DNA of 64,000 nucleotides. Source: Sinobacterium caligoides. GTDB taxonomy: Bacteria > Pseudomonadota > Gammaproteobacteria > Pseudomonadales > Sinobacteriaceae. Shown piece by piece: positions 28,178-37,535 of this stretch (within the stretch, counting starts at the first letter, position 1; every line of letters starts with the position of its first letter). Where the stretch lies: positions 282,947 to 346,946 of the forward strand of contig NZ_RKHR01000005.1 in NCBI RefSeq assembly GCF_003752585.1. The letters run 5' to 3'. The notes beneath the pieces were generated by a model. It did not search any database. It was given only the letters and a program-made list of their open reading frames with translations, and had not been told where the DNA came from. The position numbers and the translations under genes are program-made.

Positions 28178-28546
28178 CTAAGTGTTATCAATCGGCGGGG
28201 CCAGCATTGCTGCCCCGCTTTTTTTTGCCGGCCGTTGGCAATAAAAATAGGGCTTGCCTGTCTGGGCATGATAATAATAATGCCGACCCCCTACGCGCAG
28301 AATGATCTGCGAACCGTTAATCAGTGCTTGCGTATAAAACATCCCTGGTCGAGGACAGCCAAGACTACTATCGGGCCAAGTTTTTTCTGTGACCGAAAGC
28401 ACCGCTACCTGCTCCGCAGAAACCTGTAAGCGCATAGCCAAGTCCTGGCGTACCGCCCCTGTATCAGAAAGATTATCTGAAGCCGAAGCACTACTCATCG
28501 CCAGAAACACAAATAATAAACCTATACCGCCTCGAAAATAACTCAT
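28178..28546 (-). CDS. Small secreted protein with WPDSSLGCPRPG motif
   Basis: This 122-residue protein has an N-terminal signal sequence (cleavage near SASA). The mature part contains the block TWPDSSLGCPRPGMFYTQAL followed by G-x-x-I-I-L-R and a second Cys (YFYCQRP). This pattern recurs in small secreted proteins of many bacteria. The function is unknown, and a disulfide between the two Cys is likely. Its 3' end overlaps the terminator of the convergent subtilase gene. GGAGTGG precedes the ATG. Confidence 0.82.
   Translation of the reverse strand: MSYFRGGIGLLFVFLAMSSASASDNLSDTGAVRQDLAMRLQVSAEQVAVLSVTEKTWPDSSLGCPRPGMFYTQALINGSQIILRVGGRHYYYHAQTGKPYFYCQRPAKKSGAAMLAPPIDNT
28195..28226 (+). terminator. 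Strong terminator of the subtilase gene
   Basis: A GC-rich hairpin (28195-28218, 6 bp plus 4 bp with a one-base bulge) is followed by eight T. It lies 24 bases past the subtilase stop and inside the 3' coding end of the convergent small gene. Confidence 0.92.
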
Positions 28547-28756
28547 CAGCCCACTCCATTATTCACTCCAATGACAAAAGCCTTACAGAAGTATACGTCA
28601 ATTTAAAAGAATAAAGGCTAGGCCAGCACCGCGCCACCGATAAATCTCGTTCACCGATGACAAGCGCGCACTATCAAGCCTCTTCGCACGCTAAAGATTA
28701 ATGGAGAATCACGACTTAGAGCGACACAGAATGTGCCGCAACCTTAAACAAAAGCT

Positions 28757-29266
28757 TTATTGAACCAAGTCCGACTGAACAGCACCGACAGCGTTAAGGT
28801 ACGTCAGTACTGCCTGATCGACTGCCAGCTGCTCTTTATTATCACCATACTGATCCCACTCGATGATTTTACAATCCTTATCGACCGTCACCAAAGCATG
28901 CTCATGCTGCTGAAAACGCTGCCCAGTCACTAAACTAACAGTTTCAACGTAACGAAGACTAACCGCCTTTAAGCCAGCTCGCCTAACATGGTTGACGTCA
29001 AGATCAAAATCGGCGACAGCGAAGGCGCCCCGCCAATATTCAGGGCCACTCATATTCACAGTTACAAGCTCACCATTATGACGCTTGATAAAGTCCGGTG
29101 CGTAACCTGCATAAGCACAATCTGCACTCTCTGTTTCTATACAGGTTAAAGTCTCGAGAACCGCTTTTGTTGGAAACAAGCAAAAATTAGGCTCTGCCGC
29201 CAGGGTCTCAACGTGTAATAAGCTTACTGTCGAGATCATAAAAAGGCCTTTCAGCATTTTATTCAT
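28757..29266 (-). CDS. Secreted protein of unknown function
   Basis: This 169-residue protein has a signal peptide (MNKMLKGLFMISTVSLLHVE, cleavage near LAA) and a mature domain with four cysteines (FCLF, TCIE, DCAY, DCKI). No family is recognised. The pattern of helix, paired strands (HALVTVDKDCKIIEWDQYG) and a C-terminal helix is compatible with an NTF2-like fold, but that is a guess. It shares its strand with the next two genes, with gaps of 66 bases and about 600 bases, so co-transcription with 29333-29749 is possible. Confidence 0.75.
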   Translation of the reverse strand: MNKMLKGLFMISTVSLLHVETLAAEPNFCLFPTKAVLETLTCIETESADCAYAGYAPDFIKRHNGELVTVNMSGPEYWRGAFAVADFDLDVNHVRRAGLKAVSLRYVETVSLVTGQRFQQHEHALVTVDKDCKIIEWDQYGDNKEQLAVDQAVLTYLNAVGAVQSDLVQ

Positions 29267-29332
29267 TAGTCGTCATCCCTATTAACTAGTATTTATTATT
29301 ATAATCTAGGCATGAGGTCGACGTAATATGCA

Positions 29333-29749
29333 TTACCCGGTTTTATTGTTACCACTCAACCTTTGCGAAATCATTGTGACTGAACCTGAAAGAAAAGACA
29401 ATACAGCGCCTAAAACGATATGAAACGACTGAGATGCTAGTGCTTGCACTTCACTTGCGCTCTCTGCATTTTTTTTCATAACCTCCTGAATAATGGCCGA
29501 TAACTGCTGATCACTCACCACTCCTCCTACGGGAGCCTGCTGGTTATATTCATTAATTATTTTTACATAGGGCTCAACAACCAGCTCAGGCCTATTGAAG
29601 TCCTGTTCCCAAAAAGACACATAACCAATAGACAACAATATTATTAAATAAATTATAAGCACAACCACCCACATGGTGACACTTGGCATCTTCGACGCCA
29701 ATTCTCTACACACTTGCGTCCCAGCACCCTTGTATTGATTATTATTCAT
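29333..29749 (-). CDS. Two-helix membrane protein of unknown function
   Basis: This 138-residue protein has one strong membrane helix (TMWVVVLIIYLIILLSIGY) and a second near the C-terminus (SFHIVLGAVLSFLSGSV). A soluble, mainly helical loop of about 60 residues lies between them. AGGAGTGG precedes the ATG at a good distance. No family is recognised. It could be translated from the same message as 28757-29266, which lies 66 bases downstream. Confidence 0.72.
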   Translation of the reverse strand: MNNNQYKGAGTQVCRELASKMPSVTMWVVVLIIYLIILLSIGYVSFWEQDFNRPELVVEPYVKIINEYNQQAPVGGVVSDQQLSAIIQEVMKKNAESASEVQALASQSFHIVLGAVLSFLSGSVTMISQRLSGNNKTG

Positions 29750-30344
29750 GATCCACTCCTACTACATACGAAGTAATTTAACGATATATAACGTACTCAC
29801 GACCAACACTGCCACTCCAACACTGCCAAAGCATCCAGCTAACGCGACAGTCGTTTTCTAATTAGCATTTTGATTGGAAAGCGAAACGAAATACTCGGCG
29901 GTTCTACCTATTTAAGGAGCAATTGATTGACGAGAACAATTGGAGCGTTGACTGCAAGGAGCGACTCAAGGTTAAGTAAGTGAAATAATTATCTTTTAGC
30001 AGACAGGAGCTACACTAAGAATATAAACTTAAAGATTATTTGCCATTTTGAAAACGGAAAATAGCGTTAGAGTAATCTATCAGTTAGTTATTAGATCGAT
30101 AAAAACAGCGGTTTAACATCATCATCAATAATAAAATGATTACACTTTCAACAAAAAGGTTTACGAGACTTTAATATCTCGCAAACCGCAAAGGCGCTGA
30201 AGTAAATTTACAGGGTTCACATCAACATATCTACACCCATGAGGATGACAACAAGGAATTATCTAAAAATATTATTTTATAAATTTATTGGTAGATAAAA
30301 ATAAAAAAATAGACTCCCAATTATTAATTAGCCTATTTAATTGC
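29750..30344. other. Intergenic region with no gene
   Basis: This 595-base stretch is strongly AT-rich. It contains the terminator at 30152-30187 and presumably, near its left end, the promoter for the 29749 gene. I found no coding segment in either strand. Confidence 0.55.
30152..30187 (-). terminator. Rho-independent terminator downstream of torT
   Basis: Arms 30158-30168 and 30177-30187 pair with one mismatch around an 8-base loop. On the minus strand the stem is followed by TTTTTG. It lies about 160 bases past the torT stop. Confidence 0.75.
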
Positions 30345-31445
30345 TTATTTATTATTAACCCGAAACGTCGCCCTAAAATCCACCGGCGCTAGCATAGACG
30401 TTTCATCAAGCCCGCCTATGTTACCAGCATCAACAACAAACAACTTTGGCGCCACATGTATGTCATAAGACCGCCCCTCAAGAATGCGAACGGCTTGGTC
30501 AATCGCAACACGCCCCTGAATAACCGTAGAATCTGTCGTTGCTGCTAACACCTCGCCCCGCTTAATCGCCTGATGCACCGCGGGGGTATAATAGTAAGAG
30601 ACAGTCTTAACCTGGTCACTCAACTTTTTCTCTTTCAATAGCTGTATAGATGCCTCGGCAGCCACTGCCGTCCCTACGATATAATCAAGGTCTGGGTGAT
30701 TCGCCAATACTGACTCAATCTGCTTCATCTGTGTTTTTTTATCGATATCGCCATAACGCGTTTCGACCACATCGATCGATCTATTCCCATCAAGACCAGA
30801 AATAAAGCCCTTGTCAGCCGACTCAACCCACCCTGCGCCTGGCGGACCTGGGAACCATGCCACCTTCACTGACTTGGACCCCTGTGGGTGACGATCGGCG
30901 AGATAGCGCCCTGTATTAAGCCCCAAGTCACTAATTGAAATCAGGGTTTTAGCGGTAACTTTGGTAGAAGAGACACCGTTCGCGACATCGATCACAGGGA
31001 TATTATGTTGCTTCGCTTTAGCGATCACATCATTTAACCCTTCAAAAGAGATTGCTCCAAGCACGATCGCATCGGCATCACTATCAATACAATCTTCGAC
31101 CTGGGCGATCTGACGGGTCAAATTGCTATAACCTCCCGCCTCAAGCAGGTGCATTTTAGTCCCTAGGCGACGCGATTCAGCCACAATGCCATAGTTAATC
31201 GCCAACCAGTATGCGTCATCAACATGGGGGAGCGACACACAAATATCCCAGGGCTTAGTCGCTGATTTTAATGGTGAATAAGGTTTAAGGCTACGTTTAC
31301 TATCGATGTCAAAGGGCGAGTGCCACACTTCAGTATCGTAGGGGTACCAGTTTTCAGCAGCAACAACTTCTGCAACACTCACACTGCCGATCAACGCAAC
31401 AATAGCACTCCTCAGTGACATTGTTATTATTTGCGGGCACTTCAT
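30345..31445 (-). CDS. torT: TorT-type periplasmic sensor/binding protein
   Basis: This 366-residue periplasmic binding protein of the ribose/galactose class has a signal peptide ending VAA. The mature start ENWYPYDTEVWHSPFD and the later PWDICVSLPHVDDAYWLAIN are characteristic of TorT. TorT binds trimethylamine N-oxide and presents it to the histidine kinase TorS. No torS, torR or torCAD is in the window, so this copy is an orphan here. The ATG at 31445 is preferred because AAGGAAG lies seven bases upstream; the frame itself extends 25 codons further. Confidence 0.88.
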   Translation of the reverse strand: MKCPQIITMSLRSAIVALIGSVSVAEVVAAENWYPYDTEVWHSPFDIDSKRSLKPYSPLKSATKPWDICVSLPHVDDAYWLAINYGIVAESRRLGTKMHLLEAGGYSNLTRQIAQVEDCIDSDADAIVLGAISFEGLNDVIAKAKQHNIPVIDVANGVSSTKVTAKTLISISDLGLNTGRYLADRHPQGSKSVKVAWFPGPPGAGWVESADKGFISGLDGNRSIDVVETRYGDIDKKTQMKQIESVLANHPDLDYIVGTAVAAEASIQLLKEKKLSDQVKTVSYYYTPAVHQAIKRGEVLAATTDSTVIQGRVAIDQAVRILEGRSYDIHVAPKLFVVDAGNIGGLDETSMLAPVDFRATFRVNNK

Positions 31446-31747
31446 TCGTGTCTTCCTTAACAGGTATGAATAAGAGCTAGTATTATATCGACAAAGAGAT
31501 ACAAACTCACCTACCCCCATGGGAAGATCTGGGTATATAAATAATTAAATATTTGTAACAAATGACAAGTATAACCAAAGTGTTAGGCAAGCACACCCAC
31601 TGGAAGTACGGCTTACGGTTAGCTTTGAGCTAACCACTAACCAGCAACCACCAACAAGGATGAAAGTACTCACTCCCACTCAAGCTATCACCTAGCTATC
31701 ACCTAGCTATTGACGTGGGAGAGAATCATATCAAACGTACCTCAGCA
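31446..31747. other. Intergenic region between amidohydrolase and torT
   Basis: This 302-base region is without a gene. It holds a perfect 8-bp inverted repeat (31617-31624 with 31628-31635, 3-base loop), a possible weak terminator. It also holds an 11-base direct repeat in about 2.5 copies (31683-31709). The torT promoter should lie near 31460-31560. Confidence 0.55.
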
Positions 31748-33559
31748 TCAATTATTGATAATCTCTTGCGCGACAATACCATCCCTTTTCTGCGTAACAA
31801 GCTCGAAGACCGTCTCACTGGTTAACACACCGGTTGAAAACACATTCTTATTTTCCTTAATCGTTTCCAACACTTCAATGTCTGCAATCGTGATCGGGTC
31901 AACTGTTAACGGGTTATCTGATAGCACGACAAGATCAGCCAATTTCCCCACCTCGAGTGAGCCTTTTTTATCTTCTTCAAAGTACTGGTAGGCCGCATTA
32001 ATCGTGATGGCCTGCAAGGCCTCATAAGGCGTGATTCGCTGATCATCTCCCAATATGCGACCACTGCGCGTCTGGCGATTGACCGTACTCCAAATCATGC
32101 GTAACGCTGAGGGCAACACGACAGGCGAATCAGCATGCACGGTCAACTTAAGCCCTGCATCCAATACATCGCGGGAAGGTGAAATATAATTTGCACGATC
32201 GGGCCCGAGTACTGACTCATAGTGCCAATCACCCCAGTAAAATGTGTGTAGCGTAAATAACGACGGAATAATACCCAGCTCTTTTAATGCCGGAATCTGA
32301 TCTTCGCGTAACGTCTGGCCGTGAATTAGCACTGGGCGAAGGTCTTTCTTACCGTACTTTTTTTCCGCCAAACGAAATGAGTCGATCATCCAGTCGATCG
32401 CCGCATCACCGTTCGCATGTACTAATAACTGCAGGTCATTCTTGTAGGCGGCGTCTGTGGCAGCATCCAATTCTGCGCGAGTAATCGCTGGGTAGCCTCG
32501 GTAGCTTGCATCCTTGCCTTCTGGCGGCACAAAGTAAGGCTCGGTTAACCAGGCTGTCTTGCCCTGTGGTGACCCATCAATACTGCTCTTATGGCCGGCA
32601 ATTCTAAAGCCACGGAAGTAATTCGTATCATGCGCCTTGGGTGTCAACAACGGTGCTGCCTGTGTGGCATCAACATAGGAAGTGATATCAATCGGCAAAT
32701 CTGTCACTAGCGTCGATAACGACATTAGAAGCGCAAGCTGTACCGGTGTTTTGCCGTCCTGTGCTGTCGTGAAGCCATTCTCAGCAAAAGTCTCTGCCCC
32801 CTTGGTCACCATGCCACTCAAGTAAGCGATGTCCGTAGTCGATCCCATCAAAGTCGTTAGGATTGATTCTGCAGCCTCCTCCTCAAGCACACCGTTAGGA
32901 GTCACACCGTCAGCCTCACGCCGAATAACTCCTCCCTCCGGGTCAGCTACCCCCTTCGTATAACCCACCATTTCAAGTGCACGATGGTTTAGAGACGCTA
33001 AATGACCTGATTGATGGATAATCGCCACTGGCAGCTCTGTGCTAACCTCATCCAGCTCATCGGCGACAGGGTGACGCCTTTCAGCCAGCTGAGAGTCATC
33101 ATAGCCAAAACCAACAATCCATCCCGTTTTCTCCAGAAACTCAGGTTCTGTCGCCACCCACTCGGTTAAAGTGTCTTGCAAAGCCTGAATACTATTCACA
33201 CTGCCGTCCGGCGCAGGCAATACCGGCGCCGTCTCTGACTGCATGCCCAACATGCTGACATGGCCATGGGCATCGATAAAACCAGGCAGTAACGTCTTAC
33301 CTTGCAGGTTGACTAGCCGAGTATAAAGCCTCCCGTGCTTGAGCATCTCTTCACCAGAACCCAGATCTAGGATCTTCCCTGCCCGTACGGCGACAGCCTG
33401 AACCGTGGGTTGATCCTCGTTCATCGTCACAATATCACCACCGTAGTAGATGGTGTCTGCTGCCTTCCCCCAACCCACTAAGGGCGAACCAAGAGCCATT
33501 ACAGTGCTACTTAACGACGTAGCAAGAAATACCGCACTAACGGCCTTAAATAATCCCAT
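31748..33559 (-). CDS. Secreted YtcJ-type amidohydrolase (Amidohydro_3)
   Basis: This 603-residue metal-dependent hydrolase has a signal peptide (MGLFKAVSAVFLATSLSSTV). The start of the fold reads ADTIYYGGDIVTMN, followed by LQGKTLLPGFIDAHGHV with the metal-binding His-x-His. Later metal and acid residues occur in VLIHGQTL and in LTVHADSP, and the end LADLVVLSDNPL is typical. The family covers diverse N-acyl or formamide hydrolases; the substrate is unknown. Periplasmic location is predicted by the leader. GGGAGT precedes the ATG. Confidence 0.92.
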   Translation of the reverse strand: MGLFKAVSAVFLATSLSSTVMALGSPLVGWGKAADTIYYGGDIVTMNEDQPTVQAVAVRAGKILDLGSGEEMLKHGRLYTRLVNLQGKTLLPGFIDAHGHVSMLGMQSETAPVLPAPDGSVNSIQALQDTLTEWVATEPEFLEKTGWIVGFGYDDSQLAERRHPVADELDEVSTELPVAIIHQSGHLASLNHRALEMVGYTKGVADPEGGVIRREADGVTPNGVLEEEAAESILTTLMGSTTDIAYLSGMVTKGAETFAENGFTTAQDGKTPVQLALLMSLSTLVTDLPIDITSYVDATQAAPLLTPKAHDTNYFRGFRIAGHKSSIDGSPQGKTAWLTEPYFVPPEGKDASYRGYPAITRAELDAATDAAYKNDLQLLVHANGDAAIDWMIDSFRLAEKKYGKKDLRPVLIHGQTLREDQIPALKELGIIPSLFTLHTFYWGDWHYESVLGPDRANYISPSRDVLDAGLKLTVHADSPVVLPSALRMIWSTVNRQTRSGRILGDDQRITPYEALQAITINAAYQYFEEDKKGSLEVGKLADLVVLSDNPLTVDPITIADIEVLETIKENKNVFSTGVLTSETVFELVTQKRDGIVAQEIINN

Positions 33560-34023
33560 TACAAAATACTCCCTATTTATTATGTCAATAAATAGTAACC
33601 AGAAAAAAAAAATACGTATACCTCACTACGCAAAAAACACATAACGCTCCGTTAGCTACGGCCACCTTCTTTACCCCTTAACGTCATTTATCGACCACGA
33701 AAAGCTTAAACAAGAAATTAAATTTATCGTAATTACAGAAACCTACAAATTCCAGCAACAGCGAAAGCCTTTTCTTAATAAGAAACAAATCCTCGCATTA
33801 AACTTTAGCAACACTCCACAACCACCAACTAACCCTTTAATTACAACCATTTACACGCACCAATTTGACACGCAAGCGCACAAAAATGATGCAGAAACTC
33901 TCTTTAAAACACTGAAAATAATAACTCGGGGAAAACGACGAAATAGCATTGCTATAAACAACCAAGTTTAGAAAGTCACCAGAGCGTAGATTTGTCCGCA
34001 CACAAACATTCGGGAACTACAGC
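33560..34023. promoter_or_regulatory. Promoter region of the DUF6603 operon
   Basis: This 464-base AT-rich gap lies between divergent genes. A TTGACA box at 33865-33870 could be a -35 element, but no good -10 lies at the right distance. No coding segment was found. As all six following genes share strand and spacing, most transcription probably starts here. Confidence 0.45.
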
Positions 34024-36240
34024 ATGAGCTCTGTCGACTTTATTAAAAGACTATTAAACATATTGCCAGACACTTGGTCCGATATTATTGATCATGCCGA
34101 TAGCTTAGACCAAAAACTCAATGCGAGTTGTGGCTTTATAGAGACAAAGAAAACAGCTTTAACGACCTATATAGATACATTGTTGGACGATATTGAAGGT
34201 GAGATCAATCGCTACGACAATCAGTTAAAAGCGACTGATTTCTACAAAAAAACAACCGGAATTCAGCTCAACAACCCTGCTCTTTACGATTTAAACATAG
34301 ATTTTGACAGCAGCGACACCGAGCAGACTCGCCAGTTCGTTTCAGCGAAAGTGACCGCAATAAAAAACATTGTTGATCCAATCGTGACAACTGAAGAAGA
34401 GATTTGGACAGACCTAACCAACATACTCACAGAGGTATTCACCCTACCTGATGATTTTGATGATTATGATGTCGAAGCTATTACCTTACTAAGAAAGAAA
34501 AAAACAAAAGCCTTAGTGCCTACTTGTATTGACCTTATAGAAAGACTCACCGGCGCCGTCATTGCCGATGAATACCCTGCCACTGAACCGCCGACAGAAC
34601 CGCCGACAGAAACCCCGATCGAGGCATCAATCAACAACATCGGTGATACAATCACTGGCATTGTAACTAAACCTATTAGCGGTGATAGCTACAGCGATAA
34701 AATAACCACTATTCGTGCCCAGATAAACACCACCGAAATTCCTGCAAGTGATAGCTTAAAAAGTACAGTCACGGACCTCGACAAACTGATGGAATATGCC
34801 GAGAAAACGGCAAAGCTGATTGAGCTTGATGAAAACCACACCATTCTCTTTCCTGAGGAAAAGAACGCAACCAATGTCATCGATGCCGCGCAAAGGTGGT
34901 TAGATGTTATTAAGCAAGAGAAGTCCGGCCTGTTTTTTGACGATATGCTCGACATAATAACCAAGCCCCTCGCAACAGCTTTAGCAGAGACAGAAAACCA
35001 AACAAGCGTTATCACGTTTGTCGACGACACACTACCTAAATACAACGGTTTTACGACCATAGAGGAACGCGTTAGATTTACGACGTCAATTTTACCTGAC
35101 ATCGTAACGCTAGTATCGAACCTCCTCGCATCGGATTCTCTGGCGACCAAACTATCTCCTATCGCTAAAGATATGCAAATTGACAGCGACGACGATCTCA
35201 GCGATAACCTTGGCATCATGTTGGTGTTATTAGAGAAAATTGCACCCAGCCTGCAAAAGGCGCTACCAGAAAGCATCAGCGATGTACTGGGCGATAACGG
35301 CCTGCAAGAGCTTATTCAAAAAATCATTGCGACCAGAGCCTACCTGAAAGACTCAGTACCCGTCAGATTTAAGCTATTGAGTGAAACAGAGATCAACGCC
35401 TTGTTTGCGCCGACTCCCCTTCTCGAGGATGCAAGCAACACGAGTAGCACACCTGACAACACTGACAACACTGACAACACTGACAACACTGACAACACTG
35501 ACAACACTGACAACACTGACAACACTGACAACACTGACAACACTGACAACACTGACAACACTGACAACACTGACAACACTGACAACACTGACAACACTGA
35601 CAACACTGACAACACTGACAACACTGACAACACTGACAACACTGACAACACTGATAACACTGATAACACTGATAAAAAAAGTGGCATCACCTTGCCTTCA
35701 AAACAAGAGTTGATCAGCTTACTGATCTTCGTATTGGAAAACAGCGCACTCAAAGACAACCTAACTGAGGATCAAACAACCATACTCAAAAATATCCTGA
35801 ATGGCGATCCATTAGGGTACTGGGTCAATAAATACCAATCGAAGCTTAAAGACTCATTCGATACGCTTTCATTTGCGAGCGAACAAGACGCGATCACTGC
35901 ATTATTCAAGCAAATAAATGAGGACAATGACGGCTACGCAGCGGTCACAGTGGACGATCTGGCAAATAAAATTAAAGAGCAGCTTATCCTTGCCGCGAAA
36001 AAAGTCGGCAAACTTCCCGTCAGCTTACTCGAATTAGCCCAGGAGGTTATCAATATTATTATTACTGTCATCAGCTACATAAAGATACCTGATGCAATAG
36101 CCGAAGCATGGCCGATTAGCATGATACTGAATGATAAAAACCCCAATTTATTATGTCTCATCATCGCTATGCCGATAGCCGTCATTAAAGATATCTGCAG
36201 TCTTTCTATCGATGATATTGAAAGCCTTTTTACAGCGTAA
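34024..36240 (+). CDS. Large cytoplasmic-type protein with Asp-Asn-Thr repeat; first gene of the DUF6603 operon
   Basis: This 738-residue acidic, mostly helical protein is of no recognised family. It has no signal peptide. Residues 1-175 are helical, followed by a Pro/Thr/Glu spacer (ATEPPTEPPTETP, ~190-203), then a second helical block to ~475. A pure (Asp-Asn-Thr)24 tract spans residues 478-549. A third helical domain ends in a hydrophobic stretch (NLLCLIIAMPIAVIKDI). The tract looks like a flexible or calcium-binding-like acidic linker between folded halves. It is followed by five co-directional genes. The SD is weak (GGGAAC). Confidence 0.8.
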   Translation: MSSVDFIKRLLNILPDTWSDIIDHADSLDQKLNASCGFIETKKTALTTYIDTLLDDIEGEINRYDNQLKATDFYKKTTGIQLNNPALYDLNIDFDSSDTEQTRQFVSAKVTAIKNIVDPIVTTEEEIWTDLTNILTEVFTLPDDFDDYDVEAITLLRKKKTKALVPTCIDLIERLTGAVIADEYPATEPPTEPPTETPIEASINNIGDTITGIVTKPISGDSYSDKITTIRAQINTTEIPASDSLKSTVTDLDKLMEYAEKTAKLIELDENHTILFPEEKNATNVIDAAQRWLDVIKQEKSGLFFDDMLDIITKPLATALAETENQTSVITFVDDTLPKYNGFTTIEERVRFTTSILPDIVTLVSNLLASDSLATKLSPIAKDMQIDSDDDLSDNLGIMLVLLEKIAPSLQKALPESISDVLGDNGLQELIQKIIATRAYLKDSVPVRFKLLSETEINALFAPTPLLEDASNTSSTPDNTDNTDNTDNTDNTDNTDNTDNTDNTDNTDNTDNTDNTDNTDNTDNTDNTDNTDNTDNTDNTDNTDNTDNTDKKSGITLPSKQELISLLIFVLENSALKDNLTEDQTTILKNILNGDPLGYWVNKYQSKLKDSFDTLSFASEQDAITALFKQINEDNDGYAAVTVDDLANKIKEQLILAAKKVGKLPVSLLELAQEVINIIITVISYIKIPDAIAEAWPISMILNDKNPNLLCLIIAMPIAVIKDICSLSIDDIESLFTA
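35455..35670 (+). repeat. Coding 9-bp tandem repeat, 24 copies
   Basis: There are 22 GACAACACT units followed by two GATAACACT units, 216 bases, encoding (Asp-Asn-Thr)24 in frame. The 9-base period preserves the frame whatever the copy number. Near-perfect DNA identity implies recent expansion. Confidence 0.98.
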
Positions 36241-36283
36241 CAAACCCTAACCGCAACAACCAAAAATAGTTGGAGACACCATC

Positions 36284-37501
36284 ATGGCAACATTCACCAC
36301 AGAGACCCTATCGAAAGCGATTGGAGAAACACAATCTCAACAGGGTGAGTCCTGGCGCAGACAAAAACAGCTTAGCCGTGCAACATTTTCCTGGGGGATT
36401 CTCACTGACGTTCTCGGCGCTGCAAGCGCAGCTTTTAAAGAGACCTACGAATTAATGGAAATTGAAAAAGACAAGACAGCGGGGCATAAAGGAACGACAG
36501 CGGATGATTTTGATAAAATGATTAAGTGGAAGTATATCTGTATCGGTACTAACGTCGCTCATGATGTCGTAGGGAAATCTGCATCAAGGTATTTACAATA
36601 CTACGAAACATACCCAGGAAACGGCGCCCCAAATGGCTTCTACGCTGACATATTGAAAGCGGTAGTGATGAGTGGAACGGTCGAGGTAGATGGAGCCGAA
36701 GTGGCTAAGCACAAAACAATCGCAGACTTTGAGAAAAACCAAGACGACCCATACGACACGCTCGCAGGTTTCAGGACAAACGGGTTTATCCCTCGCCCTG
36801 AAAAATCACTCAACAAGGGTGGCGCTTACTCCACATTCAAGAAGGCAGCCGGAGAGCTTTATAGTAGCTTCAACACCCTCGAATCTGACGATAACATGAA
36901 AAAATTATTTAAAAAATTAACTCTACTAAAAGAAATCCTGACTGATTTACGTGATAAGAATTACGAAAAAATACCAGCCGAAAAAGTTGTAGAACTAAAG
37001 TTAGCAGCTAGTTCGATCGAAGAAAGCCTAGTAAGAATGTCTGCCAAAAGAATAGGTACTTGGCCCAAGGAAGAAAAGATAGGACTTAAAAACGGCGAAG
37101 TCATAAAGGTCTGCAGAAGTCGCCTCGAAAACACCAGAAAGTTCTACAACGCCCTCACTTATTGCTTAGCAAAATACAGAGACGACGAGACACAGACCGA
37201 AGAGTCGGAAATGACACTTACACCTCAAAATGCTAGTAAGATACGAGATATAAATACTGCTTATAAAGTCTATTTAAATGCAGCAAAACTAGAAGAAAAA
37301 AATATTATTCCCGTCGATGCAATCCAAACCACAGATTTTCTCACCAAGACCTACTGGGACATATCAGCTGATCTTAAAATGCTGAAAAATTTTGAGGATG
37401 AAATGATCAGGGACTGCTTTGACAATACTCAGAGTACAAAAGTAATCGATAAATCATTAATCGGTAACCTCGAAGACGTTATAAAACTATTCTTTTCTTA
37501 A
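36284..37501 (+). CDS. Unrecognised helical protein, second gene of the DUF6603 operon
   Basis: This 405-residue protein has high Lys/Glu content and is largely helical. There is no signal peptide or membrane segment. The N-terminal part (SRATFSWGILTDVLGAASAA) has one amphipathic-hydrophobic helix, and the middle (LFKKLTLLKEILTDLRDKN) suggests a coiled coil. TTGGAGA lies at good distance before the ATG. It follows the first gene by 43 bases and precedes the DUF6603 gene by 34 bases, so a shared transcript is likely. I cannot name a family. Confidence 0.8.
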   Translation: MATFTTETLSKAIGETQSQQGESWRRQKQLSRATFSWGILTDVLGAASAAFKETYELMEIEKDKTAGHKGTTADDFDKMIKWKYICIGTNVAHDVVGKSASRYLQYYETYPGNGAPNGFYADILKAVVMSGTVEVDGAEVAKHKTIADFEKNQDDPYDTLAGFRTNGFIPRPEKSLNKGGAYSTFKKAAGELYSSFNTLESDDNMKKLFKKLTLLKEILTDLRDKNYEKIPAEKVVELKLAASSIEESLVRMSAKRIGTWPKEEKIGLKNGEVIKVCRSRLENTRKFYNALTYCLAKYRDDETQTEESEMTLTPQNASKIRDINTAYKVYLNAAKLEEKNIIPVDAIQTTDFLTKTYWDISADLKMLKNFEDEMIRDCFDNTQSTKVIDKSLIGNLEDVIKLFFS

Positions 37502-37535
37502 TAAACCCGTAGCATTCCGCCCCGATGGAGACAGT

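Noticed and set aside
35340-35759. Minus-strand Leu/Ser/Val repeat frame across the DNT array
   Set aside because: It is the complement of the repeat within a long, well-supported plus-strand gene.
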